A DNA stretch of 64,000 nucleotides, taken from NCBI GenBank assembly GCA_045649565.1, contig JAZRQC010000011.1, forward strand, positions 8,722 to 72,721, in the 5' to 3' direction. The translations under genes were made by a program, and so were the position numbers. The first letter of the stretch is position 1. Every line of letters begins with the position of its first letter. This DNA is from Ructibacterium sp045649565 (GTDB lineage Bacteria > Bacillota > Clostridia > Monoglobales > Monoglobaceae). The notes under the pieces were generated by a model. That model was not told where the DNA came from and did no database searches. It worked only from the letters and a program-made list of their open reading frames with translations. This document shows positions 1 to 9,146 of this stretch, piece after piece.

Positions 1-136
1 CCAAAGAGAAGTTTTGGTTTGTGCATATCCAAATGAGCCTATTGTTCACGGAGCAGTTCCTCAATTAAAGGAAAAATACCGAATGTCAGGTGAGCAAATA
101 GCAAAACGAATTGAAGTGCAATATTGTAAGAATTGA
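1..136 (+). CDS. dxs: 1-deoxy-D-xylulose-5-phosphate synthase, C-terminal end (partial)
   Basis: Only the last 44 codons lie in the window, read from base 2 to the TGA at 134-136. The peptide carries a YPNEPIVHGAV stretch followed by LKEKYRMSGEQIAKRI, which fits the end of the transketolase C-terminal domain of DXS, the thiamine-diphosphate enzyme that makes deoxyxylulose phosphate from pyruvate and glyceraldehyde 3-phosphate for the isoprenoid pathway. The assignment leans on the order dxs-tlyA-nadK-recN, which is common in clostridia. tlyA follows after nine bases, so the genes are probably cotranscribed. The catalytic domains are outside the window. Confidence 0.8.
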   Translation, partial: QREVLVCAYPNEPIVHGAVPQLKEKYRMSGEQIAKRIEVQYCKN

Positions 137-145
137 GGAATATAT

Positions 146-940
146 ATGGCAAAACAACGTCTGGATCAATATTTGACAGAACAAGGGCTTGTACCCAGCC
201 GCTCAATGGCACAGTCGATTATTATGGCAGGGGAAGTCTTTGTAAATGGTCAAAAAGCCTCTAAAGCCGGTGAAATGGTAACAGGCGAAGAACAGATTGA
301 ATTGCGTGGAAAGACGCTTCAGTACGTTAGTCGTGGTGGCTTGAAACTTGAAAAGGCTATGCAGGTTTTCCCGGTTGAACTGACAGACAAAATCTGCATG
401 GATATCGGGGCATCTACCGGAGGTTTTACCGATTGTATGCTTCAAAATGGTGCAGCTAAGGTTTATGCCATTGATGTTGGATACGGGCAACTTGCATGGA
501 AGTTACGGCAGGATGAACGGGTAGTTAACTTAGAGCGAACCAATGTCCGGTATGTAACGGAGGAGCAGGTCCCTGATGCTATTGGCTTCTTTTCGGTGGA
601 TGTTTCCTTTATTTCCTTGAAACTGGTGCTTCCTGTGGCGTATTCTTTGTTAAAGGATAACGGTAGAGGTGTCTGTTTAATCAAACCGCAATTCGAAGCA
701 GGTAAAGAAAACGTAGGTAAAAAAGGTGTTGTTCGGGATCCTGATGTCCATAAAGAGGTAATTGAAAGGGTTATAGATTTTACCAAGGAAATTGGATTTT
801 CTGTTTTGGGTCTTGATTACTCACCTGTAAAAGGACCTGAAGGAAATATCGAGTATTTGATGTATGTTGGCAAAGACGGAGAGAATATTGATATTGATGT
901 TGCAGAGTTGGTGAAGGAATCTCATATTTTGGATAGGTGA
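146..940 (+). CDS. tlyA: TlyA family rRNA 2'-O-methyltransferase / hemolysin-like protein
   Basis: 264 residues, the usual length for TlyA. Residues about 1-60 form an S4 RNA-binding domain (RLDQYLTEQG at the start). The rest is an FtsJ/RrmJ-like Rossmann methyltransferase with the SAM-binding motif DIGASTGGFTDC at about 86-97 and a later KPQFEAG motif. Characterised TlyA proteins 2'-O-methylate cytidines in 16S and 23S rRNA; the haemolysin name is historical. The gene sits between dxs and nadK with short gaps, so an operon is likely. The ATG follows an AGGAA ribosome binding site. The substrate positions in this organism are not known. Confidence 0.92.
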   Translation: MAKQRLDQYLTEQGLVPSRSMAQSIIMAGEVFVNGQKASKAGEMVTGEEQIELRGKTLQYVSRGGLKLEKAMQVFPVELTDKICMDIGASTGGFTDCMLQNGAAKVYAIDVGYGQLAWKLRQDERVVNLERTNVRYVTEEQVPDAIGFFSVDVSFISLKLVLPVAYSLLKDNGRGVCLIKPQFEAGKENVGKKGVVRDPDVHKEVIERVIDFTKEIGFSVLGLDYSPVKGPEGNIEYLMYVGKDGENIDIDVAELVKESHILDR

Positions 941-944
941 TTGT

Positions 945-1793
945 ATGAAAAGATTTGCTATCATTCCCAATATCACACGAGATGATGGTTTTGTGGAAAC
1001 CAAAAAAGTGCTTGCATTGCTCAAGGAGCGTGGCTGTCAATTGCTGATGGAGTCCGACCTTGAAACACAAGGCTTTGATGGAGTAACCTATGGAGTCCTT
1101 GAAGAGATTATGCAGAAGGCAGATGTAGCTGTTATCTTAGGTGGAGACGGAACGATACTGAATGTTGCTCCGATGGCGGCTAAGGTGGGAATTCCTATTT
1201 TTGGAATTAACCTTGGACATCTTGGGTTTCTGGCTCAAACAGAAAAAGGAAATTATTCTGTGTTTGAAGATTTATTCTTGGGTAATTACACTATTCGAAA
1301 CTGTATGATGTTAGATTGTACCGTGATGGAAGATGGCGCAGAAATAGAAAAATTTACTGCACTGAATGATGTCGTTGTATCCGGTGACGGGTATTCGAGA
1401 ATGGTAACTGTGTCGGCTGCGGTGAATGGAACCAGCATCGGTACATATTCGGCAGACGGATTGATCGTTGCAAGCGCAGTTGGTTCAACGGCATATTCAC
1501 TTTCGGCCGGTGGTGCTATTATGCATCCTGAGATGGAGGCAATGATGTTGACACCTATTTGTCCGCATACCATGAAAGCGAGATCCACTGTTGTTCCGGC
1601 GAGCCATTTGATTGAGATTGTTTCAGAACCACCATATCGTTCATCAGTTCTTGTTATGGTGGATGGAAAACGGAGACATATTTTAAAGGAAAATCAAAAA
1701 ATACAAGTCGTCCGTTCGAATGATTTTGTGAAATTGTTAATACCCGGCCAGCAAAATTTCTTTGATGTATTAAGAAAGAAGTTGGCTGATTAG
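945..1793 (+). CDS. nadK: NAD kinase
   Basis: 282 residues. The protein shows the two NAD kinase signatures: GGDGT at about residues 66-70, which binds the nucleotide phosphate, and a GSTAYSLSAGG motif near residue 180 that marks the C-terminal all-beta domain. It phosphorylates NAD to NADP in the cytosol using ATP or polyphosphate. It starts four bases after tlyA stops and is followed by recN 23 bases later. In many clostridia an argR gene lies between nadK and recN; here there is none. Length and motifs are complete and nothing suggests loss of activity. Confidence 0.95.
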   Translation: MKRFAIIPNITRDDGFVETKKVLALLKERGCQLLMESDLETQGFDGVTYGVLEEIMQKADVAVILGGDGTILNVAPMAAKVGIPIFGINLGHLGFLAQTEKGNYSVFEDLFLGNYTIRNCMMLDCTVMEDGAEIEKFTALNDVVVSGDGYSRMVTVSAAVNGTSIGTYSADGLIVASAVGSTAYSLSAGGAIMHPEMEAMMLTPICPHTMKARSTVVPASHLIEIVSEPPYRSSVLVMVDGKRRHILKENQKIQVVRSNDFVKLLIPGQQNFFDVLRKKLAD

Positions 1794-1816
1794 ATTTTAG
1801 ATGGGAGGTGCGCATC

Positions 1817-3514
1817 GTGCTGAGAGAGTTACATATTAAAAATGTGGCGGTTATTGAAGATGTAACCGTAACATTTGAAGATGGCTTTCATGTTTTGACC
1901 GGTGAAACCGGTGCAGGTAAATCAATCTTGATTGATTCGATTAATATGGCATTGGGTGAGCGTACCGACCGTGATTTGATTCGCGCCGGAGCGGAAACTG
2001 CATCGGTTGATGCTGTTTTTGAACCCGGAGAACTTGCAAGAAAAAAACTCTTGGAGTTGGATATTGAGACGGAAGATGGTCTGCTTTACATTAGCAGACA
2101 AATTGGCATAGATGGGAAAAGCCGTTGTAGACTAAACGGACATATGGTTCCGCTTGGACAGTTGAAAGAGGCGGCTGTTTTGCTCCTTTCCATTCATGGA
2201 CAGAATGATAATCAAAGTATTTTATCTCCTAAAACCCACCTTGGATTTTTAGATAGCTACGGGAATTGTCAAAAGGAATTGAAACTGTATCAGGAACAAT
2301 ATGACAAGGTTCTTGCAATCCGTAAGAAACTGGAGCAATTGGTTACAGACGAAGCGGAAAAAGAACGAAGAATTGATTTGCTGAAGCATCAGATTAATGA
2401 AATTTCTTCCGCCGCTTTGAAAGACGGCGAGGAAGAGATGTTGTTAGAACGTCGGGAATATCTTTCTCATTTTGAGACCATTGTTGAAAATACAGAAAAA
2501 GCATATCAGGCTTTGTATGGGGATGAACATTCTGAGTCCGCTTATGACCAAGTATCAGGTGGCGTTCATTTTCTTGAGAAGGTTGCAGAGTTGGATGATG
2601 CCTTAAATGGATTTTATCAGACTTTGTGTTCTGTTCTTGCAGATGTGGAGGATGTTACCAGAGAATTAAAATCCTATCTCGGCAACATTGATATTGAACC
2701 CGGTGAACTGGATGCGATGGAAGAACGTCTTCAACTCATTTCGGATTTGAAACGTAAATACGGTGGCACCGTTACGGATGTATTAGAGTTTTTAAAGAAG
2801 GCAGAAGAAGAACTTTTAAGAATAGAAGATTGCGACACAGAACGGGAAAAACTACTAGCGCTACTTGATAAAGAAGAAGAGACATTGTATGCCTGTGCAG
2901 AGGAACTTTCCAAACTACGACAAGAAAAAGCAATCTTGTTACAAACTGCAATAATGGATGAGTTGTCCGACTTGGATATGCAGAAAATGCGTTTTTCCGT
3001 CTCCATCGAACGAATGGAAGATGATGAGAAACCTCGCTATACCAAAAATGGATTTGATCGGGTTGAGTTTTTAATATCTCCCAATCCGGGAGAATCCCTT
3101 AAGCCGTTGACGAAGATAGCATCCGGTGGTGAAATGTCAAGAATTATGCTTGCCATTAAATCGGTTCTTGCGGACAATGATCCGGTAGAGACTATGATTT
3201 TTGATGAGATTGATACCGGTGTAAGCGGACGTGCGGCACAGAAGATTGCAGAAAAGATTTGTATGCTTGCAAAAAATCATCAGATTTTATGTATTACCCA
3301 TTTGGCGCAGATTGCAGGCATGGCGGATGTGCACTTCTTTATCGAAAAGACTTCTGATGACGAGCATACACGAACAACGGTAACGCCTTTATCTAATGCT
3401 GACAAAAAGCAGGAATTGGCACGAATTATTGGTGGCGTGAAGATTACAGATTTGACTTTGCAAGCGGCTCAGGAAATGCTTGATATGGCATCCCTTGTAA
3501 AAGGGAGGCGGTAA
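1817..3514 (+). CDS. recN: DNA repair protein RecN
   Basis: SMC-like ATPase of double-strand break repair, about 565 residues. Walker A GETGAGKS is at about residues 29-36. A long heptad-rich coiled coil fills the middle, and the C-terminal head carries the ASGGEMSRIMLAIKS signature and Walker B TMIFDEIDTG. I place the start at GTG 1817, because GGAGGTG at 1804-1810 is six bases upstream; an in-frame GTG at 1808 overlaps that site. RecN is the last gene of the dxs-tlyA-nadK-recN block, and the next gene starts two bases after its stop, so transcription may continue into the oxidoreductase cluster. Confidence 0.95.
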   Translation: MLRELHIKNVAVIEDVTVTFEDGFHVLTGETGAGKSILIDSINMALGERTDRDLIRAGAETASVDAVFEPGELARKKLLELDIETEDGLLYISRQIGIDGKSRCRLNGHMVPLGQLKEAAVLLLSIHGQNDNQSILSPKTHLGFLDSYGNCQKELKLYQEQYDKVLAIRKKLEQLVTDEAEKERRIDLLKHQINEISSAALKDGEEEMLLERREYLSHFETIVENTEKAYQALYGDEHSESAYDQVSGGVHFLEKVAELDDALNGFYQTLCSVLADVEDVTRELKSYLGNIDIEPGELDAMEERLQLISDLKRKYGGTVTDVLEFLKKAEEELLRIEDCDTEREKLLALLDKEEETLYACAEELSKLRQEKAILLQTAIMDELSDLDMQKMRFSVSIERMEDDEKPRYTKNGFDRVEFLISPNPGESLKPLTKIASGGEMSRIMLAIKSVLADNDPVETMIFDEIDTGVSGRAAQKIAEKICMLAKNHQILCITHLAQIAGMADVHFFIEKTSDDEHTRTTVTPLSNADKKQELARIIGGVKITDLTLQAAQEMLDMASLVKGRR

Positions 3515-3516
3515 GA

Positions 3517-3921
3517 ATGGCAATGACACAGATTGGGTTTGTGATCGAGGTTAGTGAAGAAAGTATAAAGGTTCGCGTTGATCGGGAATCTGCATGTGGC
3601 GGAAACTGTGCAGTATGTCATGGTTGTCCCCAAAATGCGGTTGTTGTTACCTGTCCTGTTCAGCCTGATATGACTTTTCGTCAGGGTGAAAAAGTTCGTG
3701 TTTTGATGCCGACCGGAAGGTTCTTTTCGGGGATGATGCGGAGTTATGGTGTTTTGATTTTTACGGTGTTACTTGGTGCTGTATTAGGATTTTTCTTGAC
3801 GAAGTCAGAAGGAGTTTCGGTACTTGGCGCCTTTATTGGACTTTTGATCGGAGGGTTTTTGGTATCTCTTTTTTCAAAAAAGTTCCCATCAGAAGTAATT
3901 GTTGAAAAAATTGACAGATAG
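3517..3921 (+). CDS. SoxR-reducing system RseC family protein
   Basis: 134 residues. The N-terminal part has a cysteine cluster ACGGNCAVCHGC (spacing C-x3-C-x2-C-x2-C), and two hydrophobic segments follow at about residues 70-115. This matches the RseC/MucC family. In proteobacteria members affect sigma-E signalling or SoxR reduction, and RseC-like proteins are also linked to Rnf-type electron transfer. The cysteines suggest a metal or Fe-S site on the cytosolic side. The gene begins two bases after recN, and the next gene begins ten bases after its stop, so it may belong with the ferredoxin oxidoreductase cluster. Its role here is unknown. Confidence 0.75.
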   Translation: MAMTQIGFVIEVSEESIKVRVDRESACGGNCAVCHGCPQNAVVVTCPVQPDMTFRQGEKVRVLMPTGRFFSGMMRSYGVLIFTVLLGAVLGFFLTKSEGVSVLGAFIGLLIGGFLVSLFSKKFPSEVIVEKIDR

Positions 3922-3931
3922 GAGGATGACA

Positions 3932-4600
3932 ATGAGAGAACCCAAACGTATTACTGTTTTTCTTGGCTATTATGGAAGCGGCAAGACGGAACTTGCTGTG
4001 AATTATGCTCTCTATTTGAGAAGCCTTGGAAAAAAAGTTGTGGTAATTGATTTTGATTTGGTAAATCCGTATTTTCGGACGAAAGATGCGGAAAAGCTCT
4101 TCGAAGAAAATGGAATTTCCTTGATTGCATCGGAATTTGCCAATACAAACTTAGAAAACCCGACGGTTCCGGCTGAGATTTTTAGTGTTTTTGAAGATAA
4201 GGATGTATACGCAATCTTTGATGTGGGTGGCGGCGAAGACGGCGCTATACCCCTTGGTTTGTTTCATCGTCAGCTATCTCAGGAAGAGTGTGATGTTTTC
4301 TTCGTCTTAAACCAACGAAGGATGCTGACTACAAATGCAGAAGAAGCGTTGGAGATTTATCAGGAAATTGCGGCTGTTTCCAGAGTGCCGATTACCGGAT
4401 TTATCAACAACACACATTTAAAAGAGGAAACAACATCGGAAATGCTTCTGGATGGACAAGCGCTTGCCGAAAAGGTTTCAGATGTTCTGCAGATTCCCGT
4501 GGTTTATATCAGTGGGAGTCAAGCGATGCTGGATGCCTTGCCGGAGAAGTATGAATCTATGAAATTTCCGATTCAGTTTTATATTAATTTAATGTTTTAA
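3932..4600 (+). CDS. P-loop ATPase of the ParA/MinD-like group, function unknown
   Basis: 222 residues from the ATG at 3932, chosen because GGAGG at 3921-3925 lies six bases upstream; the earlier ATG at 3926 abuts that site. Walker A GYYGSGKT occurs near residue 13 and VVVIDFDLVNPYF near residue 42 resembles the switch region of MinD/CobQ-type ATPases, with FDVGGGEDG as a likely later nucleotide motif. No DNA-binding or membrane segment is apparent. It lies directly before the ferredoxin and alpha-beta-gamma subunit genes of a 2-oxoacid oxidoreductase, which suggests a link to assembly or control of that enzyme, but this is inference. Confidence 0.7.
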   Translation: MREPKRITVFLGYYGSGKTELAVNYALYLRSLGKKVVVIDFDLVNPYFRTKDAEKLFEENGISLIASEFANTNLENPTVPAEIFSVFEDKDVYAIFDVGGGEDGAIPLGLFHRQLSQEECDVFFVLNQRRMLTTNAEEALEIYQEIAAVSRVPITGFINNTHLKEETTSEMLLDGQALAEKVSDVLQIPVVYISGSQAMLDALPEKYESMKFPIQFYINLMF

Positions 4601-4613
4601 GGAGGAAGAGAAA

Positions 4614-4820
4614 ATGGCAAAAGTTACATTCCGCGAGGAAAGATGTAAGGGTTGCGAATTGTGTACTACAGTTTGTCCCAAGAAGATTATCGTGATGGAT
4701 GTAGAAAAGATCAATGAAAAAGGCTTTCATCCTGCAACGATAACCGATCAAGAACAGTGTATTGGTTGTGCGTTTTGTGCAACCATATGTCCTGATTGTG
4801 TAATCAAAGTGGAAAGATAG
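4614..4820 (+). CDS. 2-oxoacid:ferredoxin oxidoreductase, ferredoxin-like delta subunit
   Basis: 68 residues with two [4Fe-4S] motifs: CKGCELCTTVCPKK near the N-terminus and CIGCAFCATICPD near the C-terminus. In four-subunit KOR/VOR enzymes the delta subunit passes electrons from the catalytic core to ferredoxin. A GGAGG site lies just upstream of the ATG, and the alpha subunit starts 12 bases after the stop. The gene order delta-alpha-beta-gamma is the usual one for this enzyme class. Confidence 0.9.
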   Translation: MAKVTFREERCKGCELCTTVCPKKIIVMDVEKINEKGFHPATITDQEQCIGCAFCATICPDCVIKVER

Positions 4821-4831
4821 GAGGATTTAAG

Positions 4832-5893
4832 ATGGAAAAGAAAGTATTGATGAAAGGAAACGAAGCCTTGGCAGAGGCTGCAATCCGTTGCGGTTGTCGT
4901 CACTTCTTCGGCTATCCCATTACACCTCAGACAGAGCTTGCGGCCTACATGGCAAAGCAGATGCCCAAACGTGGCGGTGTATTTCTTCAGGCGGAGAGTG
5001 AAATTTCTGCAATTAATATGGTATATGGTGCGGCAGGTGCCGGTGCAAGAGTTATGACCAGTTCTTCCAGCCCTGGTATCAGCTTGAAGCAGGAAGGTAT
5101 TTCTTACATAGCAGGCGCAGACCTTCCCTGTGTTATTATTAACATTGTTCGTGGTGGCCCCGGTTTGGGTGGCATTCAGCCTGCGCAGTCTGACTACTTC
5201 CAGGCAACCAAGGGTGGTGGCCATGGTGATTATCGTTTGCTTGTTTTCGCACCTTCTTCAGTACAGGAAATGGCTGATTTGGTTGAAAGAGCATTTGATA
5301 AAGCAGATGAGTATCGTATGCCCGCTATGATTATGGGTGATGGTATGCTGGGTCAGATGATGGAGCCTGTTTCTTTCAAGCCTGAGCGTGATTTGGCAAC
5401 ATTAGGTGAAAAGCCTTGGGCGGCTTGCGGAACAGATATGAAGAGAAAGAAGAATATCATCAACTCTCTGTACCTGACTCCGGATGAACTGGAAAAACTG
5501 AACAACGAAAGAGAACAGCGCTACGAGACCATTAAGAAGAACGAAGCGCTGGTAGAAGAATACTGCACTGAGGATGCCGAACTGATTCTGGTAGCATATG
5601 GTACTATTGCAAGAATTGTTATGTCTGCGGTTAATGACCTGCGTGAAGAGGGATACAAGGTTGGATTGATTCGTCCTATCACGCTGTGGCCCTTCCCCTC
5701 GGAAACCATTGCAAAGTATGCGGATTCTGTCGAAGCTTTCCTGACTGTTGAAATGAGTCAGGGACAGATGATTGAAGATGTTCAGTTGGCTGTCAATGGT
5801 AAAGCGCCTGTTTACTTCTATGGTAGAAACGGTGGTATGATCCCCGATCAGGATGCCATTGCAGAACAGGTAAAACAGTACTTGAAGAAATAA
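4832..5893 (+). CDS. 2-oxoacid:ferredoxin oxidoreductase subunit alpha (VorB/KorA-like)
   Basis: 353 residues from ATG 4832, preceded by AGGAGG; an upstream in-frame TTG at 4796 would run into the ferredoxin gene. The N-terminal pyrimidine-binding domain has GYPITPQTEL and AESEISAINMVYGA, and the C-terminal part resembles transketolase domain II. Together with the beta subunit it oxidatively decarboxylates a 2-oxoacid with CoA to an acyl-CoA, reducing ferredoxin. Sequence style is closest to 2-oxoisovalerate (VorB) and 2-oxoglutarate (KorA) enzymes. I cannot decide between branched-chain and 2-oxoglutarate substrates by eye. Confidence 0.9.
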   Translation: MEKKVLMKGNEALAEAAIRCGCRHFFGYPITPQTELAAYMAKQMPKRGGVFLQAESEISAINMVYGAAGAGARVMTSSSSPGISLKQEGISYIAGADLPCVIINIVRGGPGLGGIQPAQSDYFQATKGGGHGDYRLLVFAPSSVQEMADLVERAFDKADEYRMPAMIMGDGMLGQMMEPVSFKPERDLATLGEKPWAACGTDMKRKKNIINSLYLTPDELEKLNNEREQRYETIKKNEALVEEYCTEDAELILVAYGTIARIVMSAVNDLREEGYKVGLIRPITLWPFPSETIAKYADSVEAFLTVEMSQGQMIEDVQLAVNGKAPVYFYGRNGGMIPDQDAIAEQVKQYLKK

Positions 5894-5912
5894 GAGAAAG
5901 GAGACGATAGAA

Positions 5913-6668
5913 ATGGCAGTTGTATTTGATAGACCCCATGCACTCAGCGATGTTCCTTTGCATTATTGCCCCGGTTGTACCCATGGTATTATCCACCGGT
6001 TGGTAGCAGAGGTTATTGATGAACTTGGTATGGAAGGAAAGGCAGTTGGCGTTGCTCCGGTTGGATGTAGCGTTATGGCATATGATTATTTTGAGTGTGA
6101 TATGCAGGAGGCGGCACATGGTCGTGCTCCGGCAGTTGCGACCGGTGTAAAGAGAGTTCACCCCGACAATCTGGTATTTACCTATCAGGGCGATGGTGAC
6201 TTGGCGGCAATCGGTACTGCAGAAACTGTTCACGCAGCAGCAAGAGGCGAGAACATTACTATTATCTTTGTTAACAATGCGATTTATGGTATGACCGGTG
6301 GTCAGATGGCGCCTACCTCCTTGGTAGGACAGGTTACCCAGACAACCCCTTACGGGAGAAAGGTTGAAAATCAGGGTTACCCCATTCAGGTATCTGAGAT
6401 GCTTTCTACGCTCCGCGGATCATCTTACATTGAGAGAGTTGCGGTAGATACTATTCCTAATATCAAAAAGGCTAAAGCGGCAATCAAAAAGGCTTTCCAA
6501 TGCCAGATTGATAAAAAGGGATTCTCCTTGGTTGAAGTTTTGTCTACCTGTCCCACTAACTGGGGTATGAGTCCTGATGAAGCATTAAATTGGTTGCGTG
6601 AAAATATGATGCCCCAATATCCTTTGGGTGTTTATTGTGATCGTACCACAGAGGAGGAGGCAAAATAA
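5913..6668 (+). CDS. 2-oxoacid:ferredoxin oxidoreductase subunit beta (thiamine diphosphate binding)
   Basis: 251 residues. HYCPGCTHGI near residue 18 supplies cysteines of the subunit's Fe-S site, and GDGDLAAIG followed by VNNAIYGMTGGQ is the Mg-thiamine diphosphate motif. This is the catalytic subunit that binds the 2-oxoacid. It starts 19 bases after the alpha subunit behind an AAAGGAG site. Its TAA overlaps the ATG of the gamma subunit by one base, which points to translational coupling. Confidence 0.92.
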   Translation: MAVVFDRPHALSDVPLHYCPGCTHGIIHRLVAEVIDELGMEGKAVGVAPVGCSVMAYDYFECDMQEAAHGRAPAVATGVKRVHPDNLVFTYQGDGDLAAIGTAETVHAAARGENITIIFVNNAIYGMTGGQMAPTSLVGQVTQTTPYGRKVENQGYPIQVSEMLSTLRGSSYIERVAVDTIPNIKKAKAAIKKAFQCQIDKKGFSLVEVLSTCPTNWGMSPDEALNWLRENMMPQYPLGVYCDRTTEEEAK

Positions 6669-7198
6669 TGAAGAAGATTATTTTCGCAGGTTTTGGCGGA
6701 CAGGGTGTTCTGTTTGCGGCAAAGACCCTTGCTTATGCAGGTATGGATGCAGGAATGCAGATTTCTTGGCTTCCCTCTTATGGCCCTGAGATGCGCGGTG
6801 GTACCGCAAACTGTTCTGTTATTCTTTCGGAACAGCCTATTGGTTCTCCGGTTATTTTGCAACCGGATGTACTGATTGCAATGAACAAACCTTCTTTGGA
6901 GAAGTTCGAGAATACCGTTGCTCCCGGCGGAGTAATTGTTTTGGATAGTTTCTTGATTGATAAGAAGGTGAACAGAGACGATGTTACTGTGATTTATATT
7001 CCTGCAAAGCAGTTGGCAGAAGAGGCAGGAAAGGCAAGTCTTGGTAATATGGTAATGCTTGGAGCGGCAGTTCGTCACGGCGAATTGCTCGATAAAGACC
7101 TTCTGGATAAGAGTTTGGTTGAGCATACCCCTGCTTCTAAGGCGGCACTTGCTGAATTGAACAAGAAGATGGTTGAGATTGGTTATAACTTCGAGTAA
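6668..7198 (+). CDS. 2-oxoacid:ferredoxin oxidoreductase subunit gamma
   Basis: 176 residues with the gamma-domain features GFGGQGV at residues 6-12 and PSYGPEMRGGTANC near residue 38, shared with the KorC and IorB families. It binds CoA or helps form the domain III interface. Start and stop of the neighbouring beta gene overlap (TAATG). It is the last gene of the oxidoreductase set; the ABC-F gene follows after 29 bases with no clear terminator between, so read-through is possible. Confidence 0.92.
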   Translation: MKKIIFAGFGGQGVLFAAKTLAYAGMDAGMQISWLPSYGPEMRGGTANCSVILSEQPIGSPVILQPDVLIAMNKPSLEKFENTVAPGGVIVLDSFLIDKKVNRDDVTVIYIPAKQLAEEAGKASLGNMVMLGAAVRHGELLDKDLLDKSLVEHTPASKAALAELNKKMVEIGYNFE

Positions 7199-7227
7199 AT
7201 TTCAAAGAGAAACGGTGGGATTAACAA

Positions 7228-9144
7228 ATGTTGCTTTCCATAGATGGACTTAATAAGAGTTTCTCGGGAAAACAAATTTTACGTAATATTTCTTTGAGCA
7301 TCGAAGAAAAAGTGCGATATGGTCTCATTGGTGTTAATGGAGCAGGGAAATCTACCCTGCTCCATATTCTCATGGGCGAAATGGATTCTGATTCCGGTGA
7401 TGTGGTGCGGGGTAGTCATCTTACAGTAGGATATTTGAAGCAAAATTCCGGACTGGAGCGTAACAGCACCATTATCGAGGAAATGCGAAAAGTGTTTGAC
7501 GACGTACTCAAAGCAGAAGAAAAACTCCGTCAACTGGAAAAAGAGATGGCATCAGTTGATGAATCTTCTGTTGAATATAAGAGGATTTCTCAGGAGTATG
7601 CCAAAAAGCAAGCTTTTTTCGATAGTCGTGACGGCTATCAAATCGATGTAAAAATTAAGACCATTTTAAATGGTATGGGCTTTATGGACAAGGATTTGGA
7701 TACAGAAATTCATACCCTGAGTGGTGGAGAAAAAACTCGACTTGCCATTGCCAGACTTTTGTTGGAAGAGCCGAATCTTTTGATTTTGGACGAGCCGACA
7801 AACCATTTGGATTTTAAAACACTGAATTGGTTGGAGAATTATTTGCTGACCTATAATGGTTCTGTTCTTGTTGTGTCCCATGACCGATATTTTTTGGATA
7901 AGATTGTACAGCAGGTCTTTGAACTGGAACGAGGTGTTCTTTACACCTACAAAGGAAATTATTCGGCATATTTGAAACAGAAGGAAGAACGTATTATTCG
8001 TCAAACCAAAGAGTATGAAGCACAACAGGTGGAAATTGAAAAACTCCAAACCTATGTGGATAAGAATTTGGCGCGGGCATCTACCTCCAATAGTGCCAAA
8101 TCAAGGCAAAAAGCTCTGGAAAGCATGGAGTTGATTGAAAGGCCGGAAGGAGATATCAAACCAATCCATTTGCGCTTTGAGACGACAAAAGAGCCGTTCA
8201 AAGATGTATTGACGGTAAATGATCTGGAATTGGCGGTAGGGGAAGAGAAAAAAGTTCTCTGTAGCCATATCAATCTTGCGGTCAAACGTGGCGAGAAGAT
8301 TGCCGTTATCGGAGAGAATGGAATCGGTAAGTCAACATTTTTGAAAACCGTTCAGGGAATCATCCCTCAGAATTTTGGCGAGTACACATGGGGGAAGAAC
8401 ACCAGCATCAGTTACTATGAGCAGGAAAACTTGAACTTAAATCCGGAAAACCGTGCCATTGATGAATTGTGGGATCGTTTTCCTCATATTCCTGAGGCAC
8501 AAATTCGTCGTGTATTGGGAAGTGTGCGATTAACACAAGAAGATGTTTTCAAGCCGGTTAAGGTAATCAGCGGTGGTGAACGAGCCAAACTTGCATTTTG
8601 TATTCTGATGTTGGAAAAAGCAAATGTTATGCTCCTGGATGAGCCCAGCAACCACTTGGATTTGCCCTCAAAAGAAGTGCTGGAGGAAGCGCTTAATGAG
8701 TTTGATGGAACCATGCTCTTTGTGTCTCATGACCGTTATTTGCTCAATAAAATTCCTGATAAAATCATTGAGATGACAACCAATGGGCTGACAATCTATG
8801 ATGGGAATTATGATTATTATTTGGAACGTCAACAATTCTTTGCCGATTTGAGAAAGGAAGAAGTGGTTGCTACTCCTGTTAAGAACAGCAACAACTCATC
8901 CTATAAGGGGAAAGAACAGCGGAAGGCAGATGCCAAGAGACGTGCCCGTATTAAGGAATTGGAAGAGCAGATTGCTTGGCTTGAAAAAGAAATCGGCATT
9001 CTTCAGGAAGAGTTGGAGGATGAGGAAGTATACACCAATTACCAATTAGCAACAGAAAAAACGATTAAAATTGAAGAAAACTCCAATAAGCTTGATACTT
9101 TTTACGAAGAATGGGAGATTTTGCAGGATGAAGAGGAGGCGTAA
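7228..9144 (+). CDS. ABC-F family ATPase (ribosome-associated, YdiF/Uup-like)
   Basis: 638 residues with two ABC domains and no membrane segments. The first domain has GVNGAGKST (about 35-43), LSGGEKTRLAIARLL and LLILDEPTNHLD. The second has GENGIGKST, ISGGERAKLAFCIL and VMLLDEPSNHLD. The linker between them has charged helices of the P-site tRNA interaction type, and the C-terminus (about 560-638) is a charged coiled coil as in YdiF/Uup. ABC-F proteins act on ribosomes, rescuing stalled translation or protecting against antibiotics. Nothing here points specifically to antibiotic resistance; a housekeeping role is more likely. Confidence 0.9.
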   Translation: MLLSIDGLNKSFSGKQILRNISLSIEEKVRYGLIGVNGAGKSTLLHILMGEMDSDSGDVVRGSHLTVGYLKQNSGLERNSTIIEEMRKVFDDVLKAEEKLRQLEKEMASVDESSVEYKRISQEYAKKQAFFDSRDGYQIDVKIKTILNGMGFMDKDLDTEIHTLSGGEKTRLAIARLLLEEPNLLILDEPTNHLDFKTLNWLENYLLTYNGSVLVVSHDRYFLDKIVQQVFELERGVLYTYKGNYSAYLKQKEERIIRQTKEYEAQQVEIEKLQTYVDKNLARASTSNSAKSRQKALESMELIERPEGDIKPIHLRFETTKEPFKDVLTVNDLELAVGEEKKVLCSHINLAVKRGEKIAVIGENGIGKSTFLKTVQGIIPQNFGEYTWGKNTSISYYEQENLNLNPENRAIDELWDRFPHIPEAQIRRVLGSVRLTQEDVFKPVKVISGGERAKLAFCILMLEKANVMLLDEPSNHLDLPSKEVLEEALNEFDGTMLFVSHDRYLLNKIPDKIIEMTTNGLTIYDGNYDYYLERQQFFADLRKEEVVATPVKNSNNSSYKGKEQRKADAKRRARIKELEEQIAWLEKEIGILQEELEDEEVYTNYQLATEKTIKIEENSNKLDTFYEEWEILQDEEEA

Positions 9145-9146
9145 CC

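Noticed and set aside
1808..1816. GTG 1808 as the recN start
   Set aside because: It overlaps the GGAGGTG site that serves GTG 1817.
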